A DNA stretch of 64,000 nucleotides, from assembly GCA_900208305.1 (NCBI GenBank), contig OAPG01000017.1:493038-557037 (forward strand), written 5' to 3'. This document shows, in pieces, positions 52,669-63,867 of the stretch; position 1 is the first letter of the stretch, and each line of letters begins with the position of its first letter. Made by a program: the position numbers and the translations under genes. The notes under the pieces are model-generated. The model saw only the letters and a list, made by a program, of their open reading frames with translations. It was not told where the DNA came from and searched no databases. Source of the stretch: Melanopsichium pennsylvanicum. Lineage: Eukaryota; Basidiomycota; Ustilaginomycetes; Ustilaginales.

Positions 52669-53358
52669 GGTAGATCAGAGATGTTTGGGAGGTGACTCAG
52701 GGTGTACTGTATGATCAAAGTCAATGGGTCAAATACGGATGAGGGGGGGGGGGGGGCGGGTCTATCTATTCGAAATGCAAGGCGCAGCAACCAATGTCTC
52801 AGCTGCATTTCCCAAGTCCGAAATCCGAAGTCTACACGGGTTTAGCGTGGTTGTGGAGCAACAAGCCAATATCAGTCGACTGTTACACGAATTGCACTGA
52901 GGGTAGCACGCTTTGTCGCTACCCAAGTATCAAGGCAACTCATCATCGATGTGAGCACGCTCAGATTCAGCGGAAACGAACTCTTAAAAGCAGCTCGGCC
53001 AATGAAATCGAACAACTGAGCTAGCTGTGCAGAGTGGGGGTTGCAATACGACACAATCCGTTCAGACCAAAAAGCCGTTACACACCTAAAAAATCTAGAC
53101 GAACCATTTCGCCGGCAGTTTGCCGACTTGACATCATCCTTTCCTGTATGTACTCGAAGCCTTTAATGCTGTCTTGCTACCACGTCCTTGTTGTATCACA
53201 CACCCACCGACCTACGACTCTCGAACCATACACCCCCTCATCCACCCAGCCCCATCCACCTTACGCCTTCTTTGCCGCGCTTCACAGCATCATGCCTTGT
53301 CGTCACTGTTGGTGAGCTTCCCAACCCAGCTACTTGCCCGAAATACAACATCATCCAG
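52669..53358. promoter_or_regulatory. Divergent promoter between RDS3 and Zn2Cys6 gene, with uORF
   Basis: 690 bp. A G homopolymer lies at about 52744-52757. In the leader of the regulator gene an 8-codon upstream frame (53292-53315, MPCRHCW-stop) precedes the main ATG; its last codons also contain a GTGAGC donor-like site, with a CCAG right before the main ATG. uORF control of the regulator is possible. Confidence 0.4.
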
Positions 53359-56300
53359 ATGAAGAACAGCCGTCCACACATCGAGGCTACCTCCTCTGCT
53401 GCAGCCAACGCATCCCAAGTGCATCACCACGACTCGCCATCCGACGATCCAAAGATTTATACTCGCGGCATGGGCAAACGCAACCGTGTGCATTTTGCAT
53501 GCACAGAATGCTATCGTCGAAAGCAAAAGTGCGACCGTGAAACTCCTTGCCAGCATTGTATCGCCCGTAAGATTCCAGAACGTTGCAAGACATTCCAGCC
53601 TGGCGAAGAGACCAACGACGTAGCTTCGAGGCTGAGTCGAGTTGAGAGAATTCTCGAAGAGTATCTTCCACGCCTCGCCCATCAGGTTCAGCACATTGCT
53701 TCGGGGACGCAATCCAGCCCTCACACCCACGCCAAGCTCGCATTGGGCAGTCGCTTCCAACATGCTCGCAGTCAATCGTCATCCGAAGCTATGTGGTTGG
53801 AAGCAAGCGATCAAGCGGTCTCGCCAGACCAGATGCAAGCTCGTTCCAACGATCAAGACGACGACGATATCGACGAGCTCGAAACAGATGGCCGATACAG
53901 CCCCAAGACAGGCTTCTACAACGGCGGCTCTATGGACATGCGTATCAGCTCCATCCTCGACGACCTTCCTGGCAGCTCTACCAAATCGACGCCGCTCAAC
54001 CTCCCCATCAGGACGCTCGAAGGCCCGTCTGATCTCGACGTTGTCATGCCCGAGTATGGGTGTCCCACAGCACCTACGCCGGACCTCCTTGGCGCTTTTA
54101 GCACACGTGCTCACTGCAGCGTCCTCATCGACCATTTCTTCAACGAAATCAACTGGATGCGTCAACCGTTGCCCCAGCGCAGCCTTCGAAAGTCCTTTGA
54201 AGCGTTTTGGAACACAGGACCCAAGATCAACGCATCCAACATCAACATCTTTGCGCTCCTTTGCAACGTATGCGCCATCGCCATGCTCTCCGTTGAGCAT
54301 TCGCTTTTCTCCGAAGGGCCACGCGATCGACTTAAGGCTGCAAGGCGCTATCATTATGCAGGCCGCCGAGCTTTGCTCATGAGCTCCATCATGGGTCGCG
54401 AAGACGTGGATCAGATCGCCGCTTGGCTCGCTTCCTGCCGTTTTCTCTTACTTGATCGCAGAATCGGTGAGGCTTACACTCTCGGCTCCTCGGCTGTTCG
54501 TGCCGCCTTCAGTATTGGCCTTCATCGTGACGGTACCAAGTTGGGTCTATCTCCAGCCGAGACCGAGGCCAGAAGACGCGTTTGGGCTTCCGTCTACTTT
54601 CTCGATAGAGCCTTGGCACTCAACACAGGTCGCCCTGCCGTCATCGACGATCGCGTCTGCGACACTCAAGTGCCCAGTGGCGCAATGGATGAGGATATCT
54701 TTCCTGCCCCCAAGCATCCGCCAAAGATGCCGGAAGGCGTGGACCCTCCCACTGCATACAGCTACACCGTCTTCCGACAACGCATTGCTGAGCTCGAAGG
54801 TCATATTCTCGCCACCTTTCAGAATCTTCAGACTCCTGTCCATGTCAGCGAGGTCCTCGCCCTCGACAAGGACATGCGTGAATTGCAAGACAATCTCCCC
54901 TTCTACTTCCGTGCACGTCTCACCAAGAACGGCGTCGAATGCGACAAGTCGCTCGACTCGACTTATGGCTTCCTTAACGTCCATCGCTTCCTTCTGCATA
55001 CCGAGATCAACTCGGTCCGAATTGCACTGCATCGGCCTTATTTGCTTCGTTCAGGCGGTCCGAATGGAGCCAAATTCTTGCCATGTCGCGAAGCAAGCCT
55101 CAACGCCGCTCTGCACGATCTCGAAATGCGGAGCGACTTCGTGTCGAATCTCAAAAGGTCCAAGGTAGATGACAAGCCGATGTTGCTGTACCGTGTCCAG
55201 ATTGGAACCTACAAGTACTTCCACTCGTTGCTCGTGGTCGGTGTAATTCTGCTCATGGATCCGAGCGCGCCCGAAGCTCCCAAGCTCAAATCCCATTTGG
55301 AGCATTACGTCAACAGCTACCAACGTCGTCCTGCAAGTCAACGCGACGAGATGCGAGACCGCGAGGCCAATGTCATTGGCATTTTTCTCTCAAGGATAGA
55401 ACAGGTGGAGAAGATGGGTACCCTGGCCAAAGGTGCAGCACCTGCTAAAATTGCTGCCACTCGAGCTACCAAACGAGGTAGATCGTCGGACGCAGGCCAT
55501 CGCAGCGAAACCACCGACACAAAAGCATCTAAACGAGGACGAGACACGCTCGATGAGAAGTCAGATGCCCACCTGCTGCTGGGATTGGGTGCTGAACAGA
55601 GCTCTGAGCAAAGCAAGGAAGCAGGCTCTGAAGCCAACAGCGGTGCGGTCGGTGCCAGAGCACGACTCGGCGCATCATCCTCGACCGCGTCTGAGCTGGC
55701 AACAAGTTCACCGCGTCTGGAGACCATGTCAGTTCCGTCCTCGGTATCTGACGTCGTAAAACTGTCTGGTAAAGGCTCGGCTCCTCGTCCAGGATCCGGC
55801 GAGTGGACATATAACCCTCGGGGTTTGTCTAGTGCTGTTGGCGCAAGTTCGTCCGGAAGCAATTCCAGTAGCCCGTCAACCCCTTTGCTCCCCGCCGTTC
55901 TCCCTGCAGCCAATGCTGTTGGCGACTCGCTTACCACCGCCTCGTCTACGCCTTCCGTCGCCCCTGCTTCCAACGGAGGAGGCGAGGATGCGCAGCAATT
56001 CTTTGACGCGTGGTATCAAGCGGAATGGGCAGCAGCCACCTTGCCTTCTTACGATGCAGCCTACAACGGTGCCAATGGCGTTGGAGGTGGGGCAGCCGGT
56101 GTCAGCTTAGGTTTGGATTCGCTTGGAGGTCTGGGTGGTGTATTCGCTTCGGCTGGCAAAAGCCAGGGCTCTAGTGGTGCGTCTCTTGGTCAGGGGCTAG
56201 GCGGAGGCTTCAACGGGCTTGGCGGTCCTTCAATTGGCAGCTTCGGTCCCGGAACTTCCGGCGCAAGTGGAAGTCACCCTAGACTCATGCTTGCGAATGG

Positions 56301-56727
56301 CATAGGCCTCACGCCGAATGCCGTGATGAGTGGATGGACGTCACAAGGAGGCTATGCGCCCGAGCAGACCTCATCAACCAACCCCTTGGCCGATTTCACC
56401 GTAGCTGCCCAACCAGTCAACAATGCAGATTCAGCGTGGCAGCAGCAGCATCAACAGCAGCGAAATGGTCCAAGCATCAACGCTATGCAGGGTCAAGCTG
56501 CTCGGATGAAGCAAAGCGCTGCTATGGGAGCGCCCGGCACCTCTGTGCAACCGTTCGCTCCGTCGGGCTTTCCAATGGCTGGCACAGCAACACCGCAGGC
56601 TGATCATTCGCCAAATATGATTGCATTTGAGAGTCAGGGGCAGGAGCCATCATATCCAGCGGGAGCTGGCCAACAAAACTTTGATCCTGCATTCTGGCAG
56701 ACGCTGATCGACAAGATCATCACCTGA
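53359..56727 (+). CDS. Zn2Cys6 fungal-type transcription regulator
   Basis: 1122 residues from ATG 53359 (the frame is open further up without an earlier ATG). The zinc cluster CTECYRRKQKCDRETPCQHC... runs from Cys48 to Cys76 with six cysteines, followed by a linker and short dimerisation helix (VASRLSRVERILEEYLPRL). The fungal_trans middle-homology region covers about 230-560 (RIGEAYTLGSSAVRAAFSIGLHRDG, RRRVWASVYFLDRALALNTGRP). The last about 420 residues are Ser/Gly/Gln-rich and probably the activating part, ending in FDPAFWQTLIDKIIT. The target pathway cannot be told from sequence. Single exon. Confidence 0.9.
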   Translation: MKNSRPHIEATSSAAANASQVHHHDSPSDDPKIYTRGMGKRNRVHFACTECYRRKQKCDRETPCQHCIARKIPERCKTFQPGEETNDVASRLSRVERILEEYLPRLAHQVQHIASGTQSSPHTHAKLALGSRFQHARSQSSSEAMWLEASDQAVSPDQMQARSNDQDDDDIDELETDGRYSPKTGFYNGGSMDMRISSILDDLPGSSTKSTPLNLPIRTLEGPSDLDVVMPEYGCPTAPTPDLLGAFSTRAHCSVLIDHFFNEINWMRQPLPQRSLRKSFEAFWNTGPKINASNINIFALLCNVCAIAMLSVEHSLFSEGPRDRLKAARRYHYAGRRALLMSSIMGREDVDQIAAWLASCRFLLLDRRIGEAYTLGSSAVRAAFSIGLHRDGTKLGLSPAETEARRRVWASVYFLDRALALNTGRPAVIDDRVCDTQVPSGAMDEDIFPAPKHPPKMPEGVDPPTAYSYTVFRQRIAELEGHILATFQNLQTPVHVSEVLALDKDMRELQDNLPFYFRARLTKNGVECDKSLDSTYGFLNVHRFLLHTEINSVRIALHRPYLLRSGGPNGAKFLPCREASLNAALHDLEMRSDFVSNLKRSKVDDKPMLLYRVQIGTYKYFHSLLVVGVILLMDPSAPEAPKLKSHLEHYVNSYQRRPASQRDEMRDREANVIGIFLSRIEQVEKMGTLAKGAAPAKIAATRATKRGRSSDAGHRSETTDTKASKRGRDTLDEKSDAHLLLGLGAEQSSEQSKEAGSEANSGAVGARARLGASSSTASELATSSPRLETMSVPSSVSDVVKLSGKGSAPRPGSGEWTYNPRGLSSAVGASSSGSNSSSPSTPLLPAVLPAANAVGDSLTTASSTPSVAPASNGGGEDAQQFFDAWYQAEWAAATLPSYDAAYNGANGVGGGAAGVSLGLDSLGGLGGVFASAGKSQGSSGASLGQGLGGGFNGLGGPSIGSFGPGTSGASGSHPRLMLANGIGLTPNAVMSGWTSQGGYAPEQTSSTNPLADFTVAAQPVNNADSAWQQQHQQQRNGPSINAMQGQAARMKQSAAMGAPGTSVQPFAPSGFPMAGTATPQADHSPNMIAFESQGQEPSYPAGAGQQNFDPAFWQTLIDKIIT

Positions 56728-57105
56728 TTTCTTACAGTAATTACCCTGATTCATCGCGTTTGAAAAGTAAATCGATACCATTCCTGCATGCACTCACTCC
56801 GGCCTTGGACCCAGCTGGGACGAGATCAGACCGTGATTTGTGTCAAAGTCATCAGATGTGAGCAATAAGGCTCGATAGTGTACATTGCAAAGACTGTGTA
56901 AAGTAACACAAAAGCTGAGGAGCGTCTAAACAGCAGAGCGGTGTGCGGGGACTGGTCGATGTGAAGAGATGGATCCGTAAAGCAGTCTCCCAAAGCTGAA
57001 AAGTTGGCGTGGATCCATCTAGTCAGCGATCGGATGAAGGACAGGCAAAGGGCGTGGAGATTCTTTGGCTGGAGATAAGTCAGGCGTCGGGGCATGCATC
57101 AGCGC
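56728..57105. other. Tail-to-tail gap after the Zn2Cys6 gene
   Basis: 378 bp between convergent genes. TACAGTAATT lies at 56733-56742, six bases after the stop of the regulator gene. Otherwise only 3' UTR-like sequence. Confidence 0.5.
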
Positions 57106-57870
57106 TCAAAGGAGAGCCTGTTTGGCAGTGGTCCAAGTGGCGGCAGCAGCCATCATAATACCACTAGCGACGGCCATGGGTCGGACGCCCGCAGTGCACT
57201 TGAAGAGAGCGCCCGAGATACCACCTGCAGCGACCGCACCAAAGATGTCATGCTTGCCACGAACGCCATCGATCGAGGCATCGACGAGATTATAGATGAG
57301 AGCGACCACACCGGCAGAATTGCCAAAGAAAGAGCCTCGTCGGGTGACCTGGTTGAGAACAGCGTTGAGTCGTAGTCGGAAAGTTGGATTGTCAACACCG
57401 AGAGGGCGGAAAAAGCCTTCTCTTGCACCGAGCAGGCCACCAAGAGCAAGACCGGAAAGGTAGGTGGTTCCAGTGCCGTAACAGAGGTCGTCGGACCAGC
57501 CTCGGGAAGGAACAGCAGTTCGTGCGCCTTCCATGCTGGACGGTGCACCATCGGTCAAGTCGAGGTATTCGAGGTCATCCTTGCCGAGACCGGCCAAGGG
57601 GGAGAGCGAACCAAGGTCGAGGGAGGAGTCCCCGAGGAGGGAAGCTGCGTTGGGTACGTATTCCGACGCAGAGCCAGATGTGGAGGGTGATGGCGATGAT
57701 GGCTGAGCAAAAGAGTGACTGCGAAGGTAGTCGGTAGGACTGTCCGAGGTAGGGTTGGGGGTGACGGCCGAGCCGACCGGGGCAGGTGCTACGGCCTCGA
57801 AGGCTGGCTGTGTGGGTGAGAGGGATGAAGAGGCATCCGCCGACTTGTTGGAAGAGAAAGGCCAGACCAT
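57106..57870 (-). CDS. TIM23: Mitochondrial import inner-membrane translocase subunit TIM23
   Basis: 254 residues. The N-terminal about 115 residues are Ser/Pro-rich and hydrophilic, the intermembrane-space receptor part. The Tim17/22/23 domain follows with four hydrophobic helices: GTTYLSGLALGGLLGAREGF, SFFGNSAGVVALIYNLVDASIDG, GAVAAGGISGALFKCTAGVRP and AVASGIMMAAAATW. The GxxxG-type small-residue packing and the KCTAGVRP block are typical of Tim23 rather than Tim17. It forms the presequence import channel with Tim17 and Tim50. Head-to-head with the bL27m gene, another mitochondrial component. Confidence 0.92.
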   Translation of the reverse strand: MVWPFSSNKSADASSSLSPTQPAFEAVAPAPVGSAVTPNPTSDSPTDYLRSHSFAQPSSPSPSTSGSASEYVPNAASLLGDSSLDLGSLSPLAGLGKDDLEYLDLTDGAPSSMEGARTAVPSRGWSDDLCYGTGTTYLSGLALGGLLGAREGFFRPLGVDNPTFRLRLNAVLNQVTRRGSFFGNSAGVVALIYNLVDASIDGVRGKHDIFGAVAAGGISGALFKCTAGVRPMAVASGIMMAAAATWTTAKQALL

Positions 57871-58661
57871 GATGGATGTTAACGTGGGTGTTGTGATGCC
57901 AATGCTTTCAAGGAGGCTTATACCAGGGACAAGAGCGAGGTTTTGGTACGATGGTGGGTGAGTGGTCGTACGTTAAAACTGATGCAACCTGAATGGTGTC
58001 AAAGCGGTCGAGTGAAAGCGCTGTAGGGGATCGATACGATCGCTGAATGATGGAGAGGGATTGGAGCGTGGGGAAGCGTGTGTGTCGACCTGAAAATGTA
58101 CAATTCTCTATGGTGGATTTTGCTGAGCTACTTCTCTGCCTCTTACTGAGAAAGCCAATTATTTTATCAAAAAGCTCATCGTCAAAGCTCTATACGATTT
58201 CAGGTTTCGCTGAAATTCCACCCCTGCCGCCGTGTTCCGAGCTCCATTTTGCCTCTTTGCCTGCCAAATTGCTGCAATCATTTGGGCTCACTTTCTTCTG
58301 ATTTTCACACTTTTTTTTTTCTTTTTCTTTTTTTTTTTTCTTTTTTTTTTCTTTTTTTTTTTTTTTTTTAATTTTGCCGGCGCCGGATAGCATGATGGAA
58401 TCTAAAGTAAGCCTTTGTCAGCAATGTTTGGGTTCAGCACGTGACCAAACAGAATTTGGTCGAGAAGCGCACCTTCGGATTCGCTTATGGACATCCTTCT
58501 CATTCATCGGCAGCCGACGATACCGTTGCCATCATTGACACAAGTGCACTCTCGTCTATCATTGCGATCCTACTCAGCCGTCAATCAGACTTACATCAGC
58601 TGGCGCTCTCCTCCTCCTCGGCCAACGCATTCTCACCTTCAACCCTTTAACCCGCGTCACC
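57871..58661. promoter_or_regulatory. Divergent promoter between TIM23 and bL27m, with T-rich tract
   Basis: 790 bp between two mitochondrial genes. A long T-rich, C-interrupted tract spans about 58309-58370. The bL27m-proximal 150 bases are CT-rich. No gene is supported. Confidence 0.45.
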
Positions 58662-59507
58662 ATGATCTTCGCCGGCACTTCCTCGCTGCTTAGTCGCACA
58701 GCCATTGCAGCCGCCCGAGTTCCTACATCGCAAGCTCCCGCTTCGCTCGCTATCGCTTCGACCAGCATTGCAACATCTTCTCCGGTGCTTCCTGTCTTCG
58801 CCTTTGGCGCTTCCATTCAGACGCGTAACTCCACCAAGCGAGGTGGTGGTTCCACCAAGAACAACCGCAACTCACCCGGTAAACGTCTTGGTTACAAGAA
58901 GCAGACAGGTACGTCACATCGCCATCTCACTCACATCATCTCACATCATTTCACCTCACCTCACTTGAAGCTCCTACAAATGCCCGTCAGAATCGCTCAC
59001 GCTTACGACACTTTCAATGCTATCATTTCTTTCTGAAAATTCACAGGTCAACTCGTGTTTCCTGGTCAGATCATCTTCAGGCAACGTGGTACCTCATGGC
59101 ACCCAGGTCCCAACGCTGCTATCGGCAAGGACCACACCATCTTCGCCACTGCACCAGGCTACGTCCACTACTACTACGCCGACACTCACGTCTCTGCGCC
59201 GACCGCAAGCGTGCCCGCTACCTCTCCATCGGGTGTAAAGCTTCCCATCAAGAAGCTCGTCCCAACCACTTTCTATGCAAAGGAGCTTACAACCATCCCT
59301 CACCCGTCCTCCAAGAAGCAGCGTCGCAGGTACATCGCCGTCTCGCCTAATCCAGACACCACTTTCCCTCTTCCTGCCGGCACTCCTCGCGAAAGAAGGT
59401 TCGAAAAGATTGATCTCAACTCGCTTCAATCTCAGATCGACCAGCTCAAGATCCATCAGCAGGGTCTCGAGACTATCGATTCCGCCCCATCTTCGGCTTC
59501 CGCATAG
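58662..59507 (+). CDS. MRP7: Mitochondrial large-subunit ribosomal protein bL27m, two exons
   Basis: Exons 58662-58908 and 59047-59507 (138-nt intron, GTACGT ... TTCACAG) give 235 residues. A mitochondrial presequence of about 54 residues rich in Ala/Ser/Thr ends before the L27 start [24 protein letters not shown]. The splice falls in [19 protein letters not shown], and the core ends with the [15 protein letters not shown] strand. A fungal C-terminal extension of about 110 residues follows. bL27 lies near the peptidyl-transferase centre. The intron contains CTCACATCA-like repeats. Confidence 0.93.
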
Positions 59508-59747
59508 ACAGCAGCTTCTTTCGTTTGTGAGCGATTGGACCTCATCTGTACTTGTATCTTTCTCCCCAATCGCAGGTTAATAATCCGCAATCTCATATTT
59601 GCGCGCACCTATGCAGAGCCATATCTTTATTGCTGCTCGGTTGTCTATGTTGACTACATTGAAAGCGTGACCTTGTGTCTGCAAACCGCGCAGACACAGC
59701 GTGGCACTGTATAGATTGGTCGTTCCCCTCTTATGTGTCTGGACTGA

Positions 59748-62700
59748 TCAGATCGAGCTGAGCCGTGCCAGCAGCCACTGCTCCAGGTCTTGCCATCCTC
59801 CGCCCACACGGACAAGAATTTTCTTGGTTTTCGTGCCCGCTCGCGCACCAGCACTTCCAGCGGGCCTGTGCAGCTCGAGCAATCGGCACGCCATCTTTCT
59901 ACCTCCAATTTCGTACTGAGCTCGATTGTCCTTACCTGGCCCTTCCTCCAGCCTCACGCCCCTGGGAAGCGGCGGGTCAATGCGAACCAGAGCCACACCC
60001 AGTCCATTGCAGATCGCCGCCACCTCGACATCCAGTGTATCATTCGGATTGGCTCGATACTGCTCAATCGCTCCGTTAGCACCGTAGCAGCTACCAGCCA
60101 CAGATCCAGAGGCAACCCTTGATCCAGCTCCTGAGACTCCACGTGCACTTATTCCAGGTCCATACCAAGTTCCGGTCGACATTCCTCCCACTGATTCATT
60201 TTCGCTGAATGTCGGCGTGGTGCGTCCATTATGGAGCGAGCGTAAGTTGGAGATGCTTGACCTTTTCAGCAAAGCGCCAGGCTCAGCCGATGGCAGCGAA
60301 GCCAGCGCGGCTGCTGACAGTGGCGTGGCACGACCCGACGCCAGCGCTGCATTGCGCCTTGTGGGTGGCGGCTTGCTCGCCCGCTTGGTCGGCATAGCCC
60401 CAGCGTCAATGCCCGCCATGCCCGCTGAAGGCGCACGTGTATACATGCTCAATCTTTGCGCTCTTGCTACAATAGCTGGCTCCGGTGTCTGCATGCTCAG
60501 CCTAGAAGCGCCTGTGTAGCGCATTGGCGTGGAAGAGGAAACCTGCGACATTGCTGACTCTGGCCAGCTCGGGGTTCCGCTGGCCTCTGTGCCGCGCACC
60601 GCAAGACGTGGGATCATGGAATCTCGCTTTCGCGATTTGGCACCTCCGACACCGCCTTGCGCAGATGGCGGGCGGTAGTACTGACCCGCAGAGGATGCTG
60701 ATCGAGGCGGTGACGACGCGCCTCGAAATTTGAGGTATTCGATCGAGTCATCATTATTTTTCTCCGTTGTTGATGTGTCAGATTGGGACGGCCACAAAAC
60801 TTGCGACTGGGAACGCGGCATCGACTGAGGCTGTGCCGGTCGCGTTCGACTCGTCTCGGGTGTGTCGAGGTCATGCCAAGTCGATTTGAAACTGGACGGG
60901 GGAGGTCGTTTAGGTGTACCTGACACATCTCGGCCCTCGACAGGATTACGACTGCCAATGATCGATTTTGGCCGAGCCGCTGGCGATCTTCCAAGGACAC
61001 CCTTTTCCACGGCACCTGTTGCTGCGTTGGCTATCGAGGTGGCTCGATTTCGGATGGGTGTCTCTACACCGAATGGTGCTGATGGTGAAAGCGACCCACC
61101 AAGCGGTCGGCTGCCCTCAGGTTGTGATGATCTTGGCACTTCCAATTGCCTTGCCAGGCCAGCTCGACGTGGCGTTGAGACCGGCTGATCTCGCATTCCC
61201 AGCGATTCGGCCGTCGCGGAGATGCGTCTGATGCGTTGTGAGGTACCAGCTGCAGGCGGCGTCTTGGACATGTCAGATCCAACGGATGAACTGCTGGATA
61301 GGAGGCTGGGCCCACTTGCAACGCGTGACGAAGATGCAGGAGGAGGCCTGTTGCGATGAGATGATGCCGATGCGCGAGTTGGTGTTCCTAGGCCAAGTCC
61401 TGATTGCATCGACGCACTCGAACGCAGTTTGGATGGTAGCGGAGGAAGGCTGGCCACAGATGTAGCAGGACTCGCCACGTCATTAGTGATGGACGAGCCA
61501 CTGCTGTCGGATCGGACGCGGCGGAAGAGAGCTTCCATTCTCTTGAGATCTCTTTCAGTCTTGGCCAGCTTGTCGCGCAAGTTGCGCCAGCGCGAACGTA
61601 GTTCGGACAGGCGGCGGAGGATAGTGCCATTGGCAGTTTGTCTGTCTTTGCAGCCTTTTTCGAGGCTGTGCAACACTTGCTGACAAGCTGGCAGATAGTA
61701 GGATTTCTTAACACCAAACGTCTTGGTCAAAGCAAGAAGTTCTTCATGCTTGGCCTCGATGTCATAATGAATGTGGAGATCATCGTGCGCTGCAACTGCT
61801 CTTCGTAGCTTGCCTGCAAAATGATCGCGTTGGACCTGCTCAACAAAGTTGTGACAAAGTACGACGGACTTGTCCAAGCTGTCCATCATGCCTTCCGCCT
61901 GAGTACTGATGGAGCGGAAGACGTCGAGATATTTGTCGTCAGCGAGCTCCTGTTTCAACGCGTCTACGTCCGCCTGCACAGAGATCCATACCGAGCAGAG
62001 CTGGTCGTACTTTGCGTGTAGTGCGCGCGGTGTCGAGGCAGGAGCGAAGTCCGGTAGGACCATGTCGTCCAAAGTATTCACACTGTCAAAGCTATCGGAG
62101 CTGTTGCGGCGACCTTGTGCCTGCCAATCGCTGATTTCCTTGATGATGATGGAAGAGTCGCCTCCGTCGATATCAGTGATGTATGAAGACGGGTCACGAT
62201 ATGCGGCAAGTCTTACTTCGAGTTGTTGCATGGAGCGAGATAGAGCTTCTAGCCTCTCGTCTAGCTGCATGAGGGACAGATCGATACCACTTGGTGACGA
62301 GCTGCTTTGTGAATCAGTGAAATTTGACGAGTCATTATGCTGCTTGTCGGGAACGGTCTTGCTTCCGTGACGCTGCTCCTCGATCGAGAAGATGTGGCCT
62401 TGAATCGCTTGAAGAGCAACATGAGCATCCTCAATCTCGTCGCCAACTTCGAATAGATTCGCCTGTCGGAAGTCCGGCTCGGGAGAGGGACGTGAAGGGG
62501 CCGTATTGCTTTCAAGAAGATGAGTCACGCGTCCTGGTGACTGCAGTGGCGGTGCACCGGGCGCAAAAAGAGATTGCGGTGTCTTGGTATTGTATTGACT
62601 CCAGCTTGAGTTAGGGTCCACGTCGGGTTTGGTGTTGATCGTATCGTTGAGGGCTTTTGGGGATGTCGAAGCTGAATCATCAGCAAGAGTGAGGCTGGCG

Positions 62701-63053
62701 ATGGTGTTGGCAAGGTCAGATGCAGTTAGAGGGAGGCCTTGCTTGTGGGCCACCGAGTTGCGACTCTTGTGTGGCGAACTTGCTATAGAAGACATTCGCG
62801 CAGGAACGACAGCTGGATTCATCATGACGGACGATGACCGCGAAGGATTGCTGTAAAGCAGAATGTTGGCCAAGGATAAAGGGGGGATCTGATTAGTTTC
62901 GATGTGCCAGATGAAACTGCTGGAGCAGAGTTCCGCAAGTCAATCAGTGATCCATACTCACGATACGCTGCTGGAGGAGCTGAGGATGGAAGCGGAACGA
63001 ACGTGACCAGCACGTCGTGACGAAGATGAAGTGGGAGAAGATAGTTTGGACAT
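59748..63053 (-). CDS. GAR (GAS2-related) domain microtubule-binding protein, two exons
   Basis: Exons 63053-62962 and 62850-59748 (111-nt intron, donor GTGAGT, end TTTACAG) give 1064 residues. The order is a Ser-rich head (MSKLSSPTSSSSRRAGHV), a helical, spectrin- or Kar9-like region with coiled coil (about 220-470, including LEKGCKDRQTANGTILRRLSELRSRW), a long Ser/Pro/Arg-rich basic region, and a C-terminal GAR domain (last about 100 residues, TLDVEVAAICNGLGVALVRIDPP ... KKILVRVGGGWQDLEQWLL). GAR domains bind microtubules and link them to actin or tips in GAS2 and spectraplakins. It is the last gene before the telomere, transcribed away from it. Confidence 0.85.
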
Positions 63054-63867
63054 GGACGGGTCCTAACCGGCGCTCGTGCTCAGCGTGGTTGTATACCGTA
63101 TGTCGTGGAAAATGCTAAGTGCAGCGTGCTTGGAACACGATCGGTATGCCTGAGAGGTAGACAGCGACTGTTGGCATTGCAGCGCGAGGTCAGAGTCACA
63201 GCAGATTCCTTGATCGCGTCGGCAATTGTGATGATGGAAGTATGATGGACTGATACAAATGGACTCGCCGAAGTGTGACAAGCCTCTATGGTCCATAGGA
63301 CGATTGCGAAAAAAAGTCTACGGGACAGGAGCACGCGCTGCAGGTCAAAGATCAAATGAGATGGCTGATAGTTGTGTGAAAGTGTTGGTGTTGTGTTGCT
63401 CAGCCATCGGTGATGAATCGAGATTTTTAAACCATTGAACAAGCATCGGTGATGATGTAGTTATGCTACAACACAAACCAAAACCAATCACATCAAAATT
63501 CATTGCCATGTGCGCTTACAACGCTCAGATGACACGTGCAAGAGCATCATCTGAGCATCATCTGACACTGTTCCAACTTGATGGTGTTGTAGATGAGCGT
63601 TGTTTGTGTAACATCTTCTGTGACACTGTCCTTGAGCATCCCTGATGCCGTTCTTCACCCCTTATGAGCGTCATCAAGCACACAAACATGACACACATCC
63701 TGAACAATATTTGCAAAAGAAATGCTTGTGCAACCACCCAATGAATGTACATTGTATAGCGGTGTCATGATTAAGGACGCCATTCATTGAGACTTAGAGA
63801 ATTTTGGCAAGCTTGTTTGGCATGTACCTCAGTGTCAGGGGCCAATGTGCCTAACTTGGGGTTCCGT
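63054..63867. other. Subtelomeric spacer
   Basis: 814 bp between the last gene and the telomere repeat. It contains the promoter of the GAR gene and a short direct repeat GAGCATCATCT near 63541-63563. No RecQ-helicase, transposon or gene-family copy is seen, and there are no degenerate telomere units before 63868. Confidence 0.55.
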
